The notes under the pieces are model-generated. The model was not told the DNA's origin and did not search any database. It saw only the letters and a list, made by a program, of their open reading frames with translations. 56,286 bases of DNA. Origin: a virus. The stretch covers positions 1 to 56,286 of the IMG/VR virus record IMGVR_UViG_3300034118_001268. One strand, written 5' to 3'. This document shows positions 38,852 through 47,073 of the stretch, piece by piece; positions within the stretch are counted from its first letter, which is position 1, and each line of letters begins with the position of its first letter. The translations under genes and the position numbers were made by a program.

Positions 38852-39652
38852 ATGAGCGGTACTTCTGAAGAAACTCAAACAACGACCCCCGGTGACGACG
38901 CTATTCCTGTCACCTCCGAAGTCACTGAGGAGACTGGTGAGTCTGAAGGTGGGAAGGAGCAACAGGCTTCAAGTGGCGAGGAAGGCGAAAGTAAATCTGA
39001 AGGAAAGGAGGGGAAGAAGGAGAAACCCTGGTTCCAGACCAGAATTGACACTCTCACAAAAGATAAGTGGGATGCCAGACGTGAGGCAGAAGCGGCTTCT
39101 GCAAGGGCCAAGGAACTTGAGGCCCAGTTGGCCATCTATCGTGAAGGCCGTGGTGAAACACCACCCCAGGAAGAGACGCCGAAGGACCTCACAAAGGCCG
39201 AAATCGAGCGCCTGGCCGAGCAGAAAGCGGACGAAAGAATTCGCGCCGATGCCTTTAATAATGCGTGCAATATTGTGTACGACACCGGAAAAACGTTGTA
39301 TAACGATTTTGACGATGTTCTCACTAACTATAAGGACATTGGCGGCCTCACTCCGGCGTTTATCGAAGCCGCTATTGAAACCGGAGAGGGTCCAAAAGTT
39401 CTCTATGAGTTGGCGAAGGATCGGGATCTCGCTTTCAAAATTATGAGAATGAGCCCGGTGAAAATGGGGGTGGAAGTGGCCAAGGTGGCGGCCAGAGTCA
39501 GTCAGCCGCCAAAACCGGCACCGGTTTCGAAGGCGCCAGCGCCTATCAAACCTGTCAAAGGCTCAACCACAGCCGAAGCCGACCCTGAAAAAATGTCCAC
39601 ATCTGAGTGGATGGCCTGGCGCGAAAAGCAACTTCAAAAGAAACAGGCCTGA
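38852..39652 (+). CDS. Scaffolding protein-like
   Basis: A 266-aa protein from ATG38852 (MSGTSEETQT; GAGGA eight bases before). Very acidic N-terminal 60 residues, a coiled-coil centre (WDARREAEAASARAKELEAQLA), an AEIERLAEQKADERIR helix and a Lys/Pro-rich C-terminal region that would bind coat. Its place between portal and coat is that of scaffolding proteins in P22-like phages. Not packaged in the mature virion by analogy. Confidence 0.85.
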   Translation: MSGTSEETQTTTPGDDAIPVTSEVTEETGESEGGKEQQASSGEEGESKSEGKEGKKEKPWFQTRIDTLTKDKWDARREAEAASARAKELEAQLAIYREGRGETPPQEETPKDLTKAEIERLAEQKADERIRADAFNNACNIVYDTGKTLYNDFDDVLTNYKDIGGLTPAFIEAAIETGEGPKVLYELAKDRDLAFKIMRMSPVKMGVEVAKVAARVSQPPKPAPVSKAPAPIKPVKGSTTAEADPEKMSTSEWMAWREKQLQKKQA

Positions 39653-39693
39653 GTTTGAGGCAATACGACCTCCAAGGTTAGCGTAAAGCCGCT

Positions 39694-39754
39694 CGCAGAC
39701 CGGTTATAGTCTGCGCCCTGCCTGCTTCAAAAGGCTTGGTCTCGGGCACCAAGC
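39694..39754 (+). other. Two hairpins in the coat gene leader
   Basis: CGCAGAC (39694-39700) with GTCTGCG (39709-39715), and GCTTGGT (39734-39740) with ACCAAGC (39748-39754), both perfect 7-bp stems in the ~200-base gap before the coat gene. No U-tract follows either, so RNA stability or processing is more likely than termination. No clear promoter was seen in this gap. Confidence 0.55.
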
Positions 39755-39854
39755 GACCCCAGGTGAATGCAAAAGATCTTTCAACTGGTTTCGCACCAAC
39801 AACCCAAAACGGTCTTCGGACCTTGAGATCAACCATTGGAACAGGAGCCCAAAG

Positions 39855-41069
39855 ATGGCTAACTCGATGCTCACTATCAACCAGATCACTCGCGAAGCTG
39901 TGAGACTCTGGAAGAACACAAATGCCTTCCTCCAAAATATCGATACGCAGTACGACGACTCGTTTGCCAACACCGGCGCGAAGATCGGCACGAGTCTCCG
40001 TATCCGCCTGCCGAATGACTACGTCGTTCGTTCTGGCCCGGCCGCGCAGATCCAAGACACCGTTGAGCCCAGCACCACGTTGGTGCTTGCCACTCAGAAG
40101 GGTGTCGACGTGGCGTTTTCCTCTGTTGACAGAACCATGTCGTTGGACGATTACTCGAGACGCGTTCTTGCTCCGGCCGTGAACAACGTTGCCGGCGCCG
40201 TTGCCGCTGACGTGATGGGCGGCGTTGAAGGCGGCATTTGCAACTTTGTCGCCAATGTGGACGGTTCCAACAACATCTTGACCCCGATCGCCTCCACCTT
40301 CTTGAATGCTGGCGCTCTTCTCGACATCAATTCTGCTCCAGTCGGCAGCAGAAAGGTGATCAACGACCCGTTCACTGAAGCCCGTGTGCTTGCTTCATTG
40401 GCCGGTCTTTTCAATCCGTCCGGTGCAATCAGCCGTCAATACTCCACCGGCCAGATGCAACAGGCTCTCGGCTTTGATTGGATGAAGGACCAGACCGTCA
40501 TCAAGCATACGACTGGCAGCCTGGGTGCCGGTGCCACCATCAACGGCGCCGGTCAAACTGGTCAAAATCTTGTCGTCAACGCCCTTCCGGGCACTCTACT
40601 TGCTGGTGACATCATCACAATCCCTGGCGTCTTTGCCGTCAACAGGATCACGAAGCAGTCCACCGGCCAGCTGCGCCAGTTTGCCGTGACCGCCAACGTT
40701 CCTGCCGGTGCAACGTCCATTCCAGTCTATCCCGCCCTTGTTCCAGCGGTCCTCGGCAACCCTGTGCAGTTTCAAACCGTCACAGCGTCTCCTGCCAATG
40801 GCGCCGCAGTGAACCAGGTTTCCAATGCAAACGTCACGTACCGGAAATCGTTTGTCTATTGCCCTGAAGCGGTAACCATGGCCAGCGCTGATTTGGAACT
40901 GCCGAGGGGTGTTCACGAAGCTGCTCGTGAAAGCTTCGATGGCGTGTCAATGCGTATGGTCACTGCCTACAATGTCGGCAATGACCAGTTCATCACGCGT
41001 CTCGATATCCTGTACGGCTATCTCTGGGTTCGTCCGGAGTGGGCGTGCGTGGTGGCTGACATTCTGTAA
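39855..41069 (+). CDS. Major coat protein, P22 gp5-like
   Basis: A 404-aa coat. N-terminus NSMLTINQITREAVRLWKNT and the following GTSLRIRLPNDYVVR with DTVEPSTTLVLATQKGVDVAFSSVD are typical of the P22 coat family (HK97 fold with an inserted domain). It ends with the DILYGYLWVRPEWACVVAD strand that many members share. GGAG lies ten bases upstream. It is followed by a strong terminator, so coat expression is bounded on both sides by RNA structure. Confidence 0.93.
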   Translation: MANSMLTINQITREAVRLWKNTNAFLQNIDTQYDDSFANTGAKIGTSLRIRLPNDYVVRSGPAAQIQDTVEPSTTLVLATQKGVDVAFSSVDRTMSLDDYSRRVLAPAVNNVAGAVAADVMGGVEGGICNFVANVDGSNNILTPIASTFLNAGALLDINSAPVGSRKVINDPFTEARVLASLAGLFNPSGAISRQYSTGQMQQALGFDWMKDQTVIKHTTGSLGAGATINGAGQTGQNLVVNALPGTLLAGDIITIPGVFAVNRITKQSTGQLRQFAVTANVPAGATSIPVYPALVPAVLGNPVQFQTVTASPANGAAVNQVSNANVTYRKSFVYCPEAVTMASADLELPRGVHEAARESFDGVSMRMVTAYNVGNDQFITRLDILYGYLWVRPEWACVVADIL

Positions 41070-41090
41070 GATTGTCGGCCTTTCTACAGG

Positions 41091-41117
41091 GCGGGGAATT
41101 CTTCCCCGCTCTTTTCT
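41091..41117 (+). terminator. Rho-independent terminator after the coat gene
   Basis: GCGGGGAA (41091-41098), loop TTC, TTCCCCGC (41102-41109), then TCTTTTCT. An 8-bp GC-rich stem with a short U-tract, 22 bases after the coat stop. Read-through must serve the downstream tail genes unless a promoter was missed. Confidence 0.85.
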
Positions 41118-41143
41118 GAAACCCTAGTCTGAGGAGTGCGAGT

Positions 41144-41416
41144 ATGTCACAACAAGCTGGATCGATAATTTTCGCCAACATGAAGTTTCCTGAATATCAA
41201 TTTCAGGAATATCCGAAGTGGGTGACAAATGAGGCCGGAGAGCGGGTCGTCGTTCAAAACCACGACGAAGAGCTGATTGTAACCGGCAAATCGGCTGGAG
41301 AAGCTGCGGTGCACACCGTTGATGTGGAAGAAGGTGGTGCCGACCAGCGTCAGGGTCAGGGTCGTCGCCGCGGTTCGACCAGACGTTCTCGTAGACAAGC
41401 AGCCGAAGAAGAGTAA
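41144..41416 (+). CDS. Hypothetical small protein between coat and gp4-like genes
   Basis: A 90-aa protein: KFPEYQFQEYPKWVTNEAGERV, then ELIVTGKSA and a basic Arg-rich C-terminus (QGRRRGSTRRSRRQ). The N-terminal motif YPKWV-x(6)-V-V is seen in small head-associated phage proteins of this type. Role unknown; possible head-tail joining or DNA contact. Confidence 0.65.
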   Translation: MSQQAGSIIFANMKFPEYQFQEYPKWVTNEAGERVVVQNHDEELIVTGKSAGEAAVHTVDVEEGGADQRQGQGRRRGSTRRSRRQAAEEE

Positions 41417-41422
41417 GGCTCC

Positions 41423-42409
41423 ATGCCTACACCACTTGACATCATCCAACTTGCGTTGAAAGACGCAGGAGCCATTGGTATCGGACAGACTCCTCTGACT
41501 GAGGATGTGAACGACTCATTCCAACGACTCAATTGGATGGTGTCGACGTGGGCTCGCAAGCGTTGGTTGATTTGGCACCTTGTTGACGTTGCAAAAGTCA
41601 GCACCGGCGCCCAATCCTATACTGTGGGGCCGGGTGGTGACTTCAACCTTGCTAGCCGGCCCGACAAACTGCATGCCGCATACGTGCGCTTTAATTTCGG
41701 CCCGTCCATTCTGACCAACCCTCCCCAAAGCATAGTGCCTACGGGCTCACCATTCGTTTTTATAGCGCCGTCGAATGGGAACGTCCTGGTCGGCGGAGGA
41801 ACAGTGACGGGATTGTTCGTCTCATACATCAACGGCAATCCGTCGTGGCAAGTAGCCACTTCTCCAATTGCTGTAACCCAGGGCGACGCCATTCAGGTGA
41901 TTTACACGACTGCTCCGGCAATGTCGTTCACTCCGGCAGTTCCCGCTCTTGCGCCAGGCGACGTTCCGCCGAACGCCACTGACGTCACTCTCCAGATCAT
42001 TGACAGCAGGGAAGATTACGCGCTCTTTAGGCAGAAGGGAATGTCGGGCACAACCAGTCACATTTTCTATGACAGCGCGTATCCAGTTGGAAAGGTGTGG
42101 CCGTATCCGTCCCCTACGATAGGCCAAGAACTCCACCTCATTGTCAAAGAGCAACTTCCAGAATTCACGTCAACATCTCAGAACATCATTCTGCCTCCAG
42201 AATATATGGCGGCACTTCATTACAATTTGGCAATCAGGTTGAGGGCAGCCTACGGGCTGCCAACCCCTCAAGTTGATGTCGTTGCTGGTTTTGCTGCAGA
42301 CGCTCTCAACGTCATTCGCAGTGCGAATGCCCAGATTAAAAGATTGCAGATTGCCCCGGAACTCGGTCGGATAGGGTTGTATAATATCATCTCCGATGAT
42401 GTTTACTGA
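41423..42409 (+). CDS. Tail accessory / head completion protein, P22 gp4-like
   Basis: A 328-aa protein. N-terminal LDIIQLALKDAGAIGIGQTP and WMVSTWARKRWLIWHL followed by GAQSYTVGPGGDFNL are the standard start of the P22 gp4 family. It binds the portal and stabilises packaged DNA. In P22 gp4 also has some peptidoglycan activity; no catalytic residue is assigned here. Extended beta insertion in the middle compared with P22 gp4 (166 aa). Confidence 0.88.
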   Translation: MPTPLDIIQLALKDAGAIGIGQTPLTEDVNDSFQRLNWMVSTWARKRWLIWHLVDVAKVSTGAQSYTVGPGGDFNLASRPDKLHAAYVRFNFGPSILTNPPQSIVPTGSPFVFIAPSNGNVLVGGGTVTGLFVSYINGNPSWQVATSPIAVTQGDAIQVIYTTAPAMSFTPAVPALAPGDVPPNATDVTLQIIDSREDYALFRQKGMSGTTSHIFYDSAYPVGKVWPYPSPTIGQELHLIVKEQLPEFTSTSQNIILPPEYMAALHYNLAIRLRAAYGLPTPQVDVVAGFAADALNVIRSANAQIKRLQIAPELGRIGLYNIISDDVY

Positions 42410-42424
42410 TGGGGGAACGGCCAC

Positions 42425-43849
42425 ATGAAGATCCCTCTTAAAGGCGGAGCATATACGGCGAGAAGCCTTATTGCAAATGCTCAGCGTTGCGTGAACCTGT
42501 TTCCGGAAAAGAACCCCGAAGACGCTGCCGCCGAGTTCACGCACTACACTACTCCTGGGCTTGTCGCATTGGCCACAGCTCCAAATTCTGCCCCAGTTCG
42601 TGGACTATATACAGCTTCCAACGGGAAGCTTTATGCCGTTGTGGGACACAAAGTCTACTTTGTGAACAGTTCTTGGGTCATGACTGAAATTGGAACACTC
42701 GCAATTCTTAACGGGACGACCCCGGTAAAAATGCGTGACAACTCGGCGTTCATGGTAATTGTGGACGGGTCAATACACGGCTATCTTGTCGACATTAACT
42801 CAAATGCATTTTCTCAAATTACAAGTCCCGCCTTTTACGGGGCGACGACTGTCGCCTATTTGGACACCTTTCTTTTGTTCAACCGCCCCAATACTAAGCA
42901 ATTCTACTCGACGGAGTCCGACACCACAATTTTCAATGCTTTGTATTTTGCCCAAAAAACGGCCGCACCCGACGTGTTGAAAGCAGTTGCAGTCAAGCAC
43001 CGGGAACTCTGGCTCCTCGGGGAAAAAACTTCTGAGGTGTGGTATAACGCCGGCAACCAAAATTTTCCGTTCCAATCTTTGCCAGGCACGTTTGTTGAAC
43101 ACGGGGTGTGCGCCCCACATTCGGTGGCAATTGATGGCGTTTCCCTGATATGGTTGAGCAAAAATGATAGAGGCAGGGCAGTCGCAGTCAGAACCGCCGG
43201 TTACGAACCGATGAAGATTTCAACTTACGCCTTGGAAGCTGAGTGGGCAACCTACGCTGAAGTTGACGACGCAATTGGATACACTTATCAGAGTTCCGGT
43301 CACTCCTTCTATGTTTTGATCTTTCCAACGGCCAACAAGACTTGGGTCTATGACGGTCTTGAAAACCTCTGGCACGAAAGAGCTTGGATGGACAACTTTG
43401 GTGTTCTCCACAGGCATAGATCGAATTGCTATTCATATGCCTACAATAAGCACGTCGTGGGCGATTTTCAAAACGGCCGACTGTATGAAATGAACGACCA
43501 AACGTATACCGACGACGGTAGCGCTATTTTGAGGCTGCGTTCATTTCCACATTTGGGGGCCGAAGCCAAAAGAGTGATCTACAACCAATTTGTTGCCGAT
43601 ATGGAAGTCGGCACGGCGCTTGTCGGTCTGACTTCTCCAGTTGTTTCCCTGAGGTGGAGTGACACAAGGGGTCAAACCTTCGGCACGCCAGTTCAACAGA
43701 CGGTAGGTTTGACAGGTCAGTTTCTCACGTCCGTCCAGTGGAGACGATTGGGTCAGGCCAGAGATCGAGTGTTTGAACTCTCGTGGTCTCAACCGTATCG
43801 CACCGCCCTCAATGGAGCCTACGTTGATTATACGGTGTGCGACACATGA
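42425..43849 (+). CDS. Packaged DNA stabilisation protein, P22 gp10-like
   Basis: A 474-aa beta-propeller-like protein: GGAYTARSLIANAQRCVNLFPEKNPED, then TTPGLVALATAPNSAPVRGLY and LYAVVGHKVYFVN repeats are hallmarks of the gp10 family. It binds gp4-like protein to close the portal channel and holds the tail. C-terminal VSLRWSDTRGQTFGTPVQQ is also conserved. GGGGGAA precedes the ATG. Confidence 0.9.
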   Translation: MKIPLKGGAYTARSLIANAQRCVNLFPEKNPEDAAAEFTHYTTPGLVALATAPNSAPVRGLYTASNGKLYAVVGHKVYFVNSSWVMTEIGTLAILNGTTPVKMRDNSAFMVIVDGSIHGYLVDINSNAFSQITSPAFYGATTVAYLDTFLLFNRPNTKQFYSTESDTTIFNALYFAQKTAAPDVLKAVAVKHRELWLLGEKTSEVWYNAGNQNFPFQSLPGTFVEHGVCAPHSVAIDGVSLIWLSKNDRGRAVAVRTAGYEPMKISTYALEAEWATYAEVDDAIGYTYQSSGHSFYVLIFPTANKTWVYDGLENLWHERAWMDNFGVLHRHRSNCYSYAYNKHVVGDFQNGRLYEMNDQTYTDDGSAILRLRSFPHLGAEAKRVIYNQFVADMEVGTALVGLTSPVVSLRWSDTRGQTFGTPVQQTVGLTGQFLTSVQWRRLGQARDRVFELSWSQPYRTALNGAYVDYTVCDT

Positions 43850-44850
43850 GCGGCAGCATAAACCCACAGGGCTTCCCCTTCCACAATATGCCCGTTGTAG
43901 ACCCTCGGACTGGGATGTTGTCTCAACCGTGGTTGCAGTTCTTTGTGTCGCTGTGGAACAGAACGGGTTCAGCAGAAGGCTCCAACATCAATGAGTTTCA
44001 AGTCAGTTCCACGGTGTATGATGGAGAAGACCAGCCTGACCTCTTTCCTGAAACTCTTCTGAATGGAATAGTTCTTTCTGACGATGAAGGTTCTGTCGAT
44101 TTAGATCAGGTATCTTTGAAGTCCGAAGCGATGGCCGGCGATGAAAGTCATCTTCTTTTGGACGAGGTTGCTTTACAATCTTTTTCAATGGTTGCAGAGT
44201 CAGATGATGCCTCTCTAGACGAGGCTAATCTGAAAGCTCTAGCCATGATCTTGGAAGATGGTAGTGAGTCTGTCCAATTTGCCAACCATCCTGGCTACGT
44301 TCCTGGAAGATTTTACTCGATATGGGACGGGAACGTTGGAGCGACTGGCGCGATTGGCGCAGTTGATACCATTTACCTATATCCGTTTTTCATTGCCGAA
44401 GACGTCCAAATCTCGTCGCTTTTCCTAAGAGTGGTGACGGCTGGGGCCGGCAGTTCGGCGAAGGCTGGAATTTGGTCCAACAGAAACGGCAAACCGACGG
44501 GGACTCCGATCGTCGTTGACAATGCTGGAGTGTCCACGGCCACCACGGGGATGAAGGCCTTTTCGATTACTGCAACCACCCTAAGAAGAGGTTGGTATTG
44601 GGTCGGGGTGAAATTTACAGGCACCCTCCCAGTTTGCACAAACATAGTCGGAACGTCTGCCCTCATGTCGTCGAGAGTTGGTGGATCGTCTGATGCTAAT
44701 TCTGTCAACAATGGCGCAACCAATCAAATTTCTGGTCAATCTTTCACTGACGCGTATGCAAACAATATGCCGGACTTGACGTCGTCAAGTTTGACAGATG
44801 TTTCAATCGCGTCGGCCGGAATTCCAGTTTTTGGTTTTGGCGTCCCTTAA
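43846..44850 (+). CDS. Tail structural protein, fibre-like
   Basis: A 334-aa protein from ATG43846 (MSGSINPQGF; ATGA overlap). The first 40 residues (NMPVVDPRTGMLSQPWLQFFVSLWNRT) are a capsid- or tail-attachment motif common in phage fibre proteins. Acidic repeats follow (SLKSEAMAGDESHLLLDEVAL style), then a beta-sandwich of jelly-roll type (YLYPFFIAEDVQISSLFLRV ... AKAGIWSNRNGKPTG). Likely needle- or fibre-associated. Confidence 0.65.
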   Translation: MSGSINPQGFPFHNMPVVDPRTGMLSQPWLQFFVSLWNRTGSAEGSNINEFQVSSTVYDGEDQPDLFPETLLNGIVLSDDEGSVDLDQVSLKSEAMAGDESHLLLDEVALQSFSMVAESDDASLDEANLKALAMILEDGSESVQFANHPGYVPGRFYSIWDGNVGATGAIGAVDTIYLYPFFIAEDVQISSLFLRVVTAGAGSSAKAGIWSNRNGKPTGTPIVVDNAGVSTATTGMKAFSITATTLRRGWYWVGVKFTGTLPVCTNIVGTSALMSSRVGGSSDANSVNNGATNQISGQSFTDAYANNMPDLTSSSLTDVSIASAGIPVFGFGVP

Positions 44851-44864
44851 GGAGGATAGTAAAC

Positions 44865-45200
44865 ATGGCAATCGTACCCGCAGCTTTGACGGCATCGACC
44901 CAACTTGGATCTACAGCTGCCGCCATTTATACGACGCCCGTTCAAGGTCAAACCTTGATCAAAAGAGCCGTCTTTACAAACACCGATACGTCGCCCAGAA
45001 CCATCACCGTTCATAGAGTTCCGAACCTCGGTTCAGCGGCCATTGGCAACAGGGTCATCAGTTCTTTTCGACTGTCTCCCGGGCAAGCCTACGTGGCTGT
45101 CGAATTGGCCAACATGATCCTGAATGGGGGTGACGCCATCTTTGCTCTTGCCGATACAGCAAACCAAGTCAACGTGACGATGAGCGGGTTTACGCTATGA
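44865..45200 (+). CDS. Small virion structural protein
   Basis: A 111-aa beta-rich protein with a strong AAGGAGG Shine-Dalgarno. The segment TLIKRAVFTNTDTSPRTITVHRV is typical of small phage decoration or tail proteins with a beta-sandwich fold. Coupled by ATGA to the oxygenase-like gene. Exact role unknown. Confidence 0.7.
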   Translation: MAIVPAALTASTQLGSTAAAIYTTPVQGQTLIKRAVFTNTDTSPRTITVHRVPNLGSAAIGNRVISSFRLSPGQAYVAVELANMILNGGDAIFALADTANQVNVTMSGFTL

Positions 45201-45751
45201 CAAATCATCACATCAAGCTGGCCGACTTGGGCGGCGAGATTTTGGACGTCGCCAAAACTCTCGTTCGTGAACATTTTGATGAGTTCGGATTGGTCGACAT
45301 TCGGGAAAACCACGAAGGGTCTCCTCATGTGGACACGAAGTCCATATATTTGCGAGCTCCGCCGTGGCCCTTCAAATCACTGAGAGATGCGCAAAATGAC
45401 ACGCGCGTGGTGAATTGGCCAGCTTTGCAGCTTGATCGAAGGTTCGACGCCGTTTTGACCGCTCTTCAACACGTTGTTGGTATGCCTCTTGCGAGAGTTT
45501 TGATCGTCGATCTTCGTGCTGGAGGTTCGATTAAGTCGCACAGAGACGAAGGCCAGTATGCTGAACAGACCGAGCGTTTTCACTATCCGATTGAGACGAA
45601 TGATAAAGCCGTCTCAAAAATCGGCGACGAGGAGATTAACATGCCCGAGGGCACCGTGTGGTGGTATGATAAGACCGTCGAACACAGTGCAAAAAATGAT
45701 GGAGAGAGTGGTAGGATCCACATCATCTTTGACTGTTGGAGACCCCAATGA
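45197..45751 (+). CDS. 2-oxoglutarate/Fe(II) oxygenase, Asp/Asn beta-hydroxylase type
   Basis: A 184-aa protein with the fold of aspartyl/asparaginyl beta-hydroxylases. RAGGSIKSHRDEG gives the H-x-D iron motif, HYPIETND with a later MPEGTVWWYDKTVEHSAKNDGESGRIHIIFDCW supplies the distal His and the Arg that binds 2-oxoglutarate. Small enzymes of this type hydroxylate amino-acid side chains or lipid-linked substrates. Its place among virion genes suggests modification of a virion protein or an injected enzyme; no substrate can be seen. Confidence 0.85.
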   Translation: MTNHHIKLADLGGEILDVAKTLVREHFDEFGLVDIRENHEGSPHVDTKSIYLRAPPWPFKSLRDAQNDTRVVNWPALQLDRRFDAVLTALQHVVGMPLARVLIVDLRAGGSIKSHRDEGQYAEQTERFHYPIETNDKAVSKIGDEEINMPEGTVWWYDKTVEHSAKNDGESGRIHIIFDCWRPQ

Positions 45752-46200
45752 TCTTTGCGGTCGAAAAATTCAGTGACATTGTTCAAGAATTGAAGGACTT
45801 GATTTTTGAACATTGGCGCGAAGTCACGTCGGAGCCAGAGACGCGTCCCCTCGACGTGCACTGGGATCAGTACTTTGAGCTCGAGAAGCAGAACATGATT
45901 TTTGCGTTGACGGCTCGTGCTGACGGGCGGTTGGTGGGATACATCATCCATCTTATCTATCGCCCTCTCCATTACCGCTATATGCTAATGGCGTCCGATG
46001 ATGCGCATTTCCTCAAGAAGGAATTTCGCAAAGGGCCGGCCGCCATGAAAATGTTCAAAGCTGCTGAAAAAGCTTTGAAGGAATTGGGCGTCAATTCTGT
46101 GACCTATCACAGCAAGACCCGTCCTGAAATAAACAAGCGGCCGGTATTTGAGCGTCTTGGCTATTCGGCGCACGAATATCTCTTCGTGAAACATCTCTAG
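45748..46200 (+). CDS. GNAT-family acetyltransferase-like protein
   Basis: A 150-aa protein from ATG45748 (ATGA overlap). FSDIVQELKDLIFEHWREV then LDVHWDQYFELEKQNM are typical of a GNAT subgroup that is common in phage late regions; RLVGYIIHLIYRPLHYRYMLMASDDAHFLKKEFRKGPAAMKMFKAAEKAL is the acetyl-CoA region. Substrate unknown. Both it and the upstream oxygenase might modify virion or host proteins. Confidence 0.75.
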   Translation: MIFAVEKFSDIVQELKDLIFEHWREVTSEPETRPLDVHWDQYFELEKQNMIFALTARADGRLVGYIIHLIYRPLHYRYMLMASDDAHFLKKEFRKGPAAMKMFKAAEKALKELGVNSVTYHSKTRPEINKRPVFERLGYSAHEYLFVKHL

Positions 46201-46212
46201 GGAGTTAGCACT

Positions 46213-47061
46213 ATGGCATTTTCAGCCATCGCCGTTGGAGCTGCCGTAGTAGGTGGCGCGACAGCAATAATAGGGGGCAACGCTGCGAGAGACGCGGCGC
46301 GAACTCAAGCAAATGCTACGCGTGAGGCTACAGCAGCCCAGACGGCAATTTACCAACAGAACAGGCAAGACCTTTCTCCGTATGTTAGCCTCGGCAATGC
46401 TGGCGCAGAAAGAATGCGTGAACTTTTGGACTCCGGAGCGTTGGATAGTCGGGGCCTGACCTACACCCCCTACAGGGAATTCACAGGCGTCAATGCTGAC
46501 AACGTCGCCCAAACTCCTGGTTATCAATTTGTAAGAAACGAGGGTTTGCGGGCTGTCACAAATACCAACACAGCGTCTGGTCTTGCTGGCTCAGGGGCTC
46601 AAGCTGCTGGAGCCGCCAGCTATGTGACCGGCCTCGCCGAGAACACTTACAACAGCCAGGTGCAGAACAATCTGGCAGAATACATGGCGGGATTGGAAGG
46701 CCACGTCAGAAACTTTGAAACTGGTTTCAACGCTGACCAGACCGGTCTCACAAATATGTATAACAGGATCATGGGTGTCACGCAAGTTGGTCAAGGGGCA
46801 GTTGCCACGCAGGCAAACGCTGGGACCATACTTTCTGGTCAGATTGGTCAAAATCTCACCGGGGCAGCTAACGCAAATGCCGCGGGCACAATTGGTGTGG
46901 CGAATGCGTATGCCGGTGGCCTTAACACTGCGTTCAGCGGCGTTTCGAACGCCTTGATTATGAACCAACTACTCAATAGGTACGGGTCGAGACCCGGAGG
47001 GTCTGGTCCCGTTAATACGGCGCCACAACCCGGGTCTAACACGCAGCAACAAGCTCGATAG
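46213..47061 (+). CDS. Internal virion (ejection) protein, P22 gp7-like
   Basis: A 282-aa protein. A hydrophobic Gly/Ala N-terminal segment (AIAVGAAVVGGATAIIGG) resembles the membrane-active start of small ejection proteins. Then NREATAAQTAIYQQNRQDLSPY and TPGYQFVRNEGLRAVTNTN, widely shared by P22 gp7-like DNA transfer proteins. Likely ejected before DNA to build the trans-envelope channel. Confidence 0.8.
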   Translation: MAFSAIAVGAAVVGGATAIIGGNAARDAARTQANATREATAAQTAIYQQNRQDLSPYVSLGNAGAERMRELLDSGALDSRGLTYTPYREFTGVNADNVAQTPGYQFVRNEGLRAVTNTNTASGLAGSGAQAAGAASYVTGLAENTYNSQVQNNLAEYMAGLEGHVRNFETGFNADQTGLTNMYNRIMGVTQVGQGAVATQANAGTILSGQIGQNLTGAANANAAGTIGVANAYAGGLNTAFSGVSNALIMNQLLNRYGSRPGGSGPVNTAPQPGSNTQQQAR

Positions 47062-47073
47062 GAGATTTGTCAC

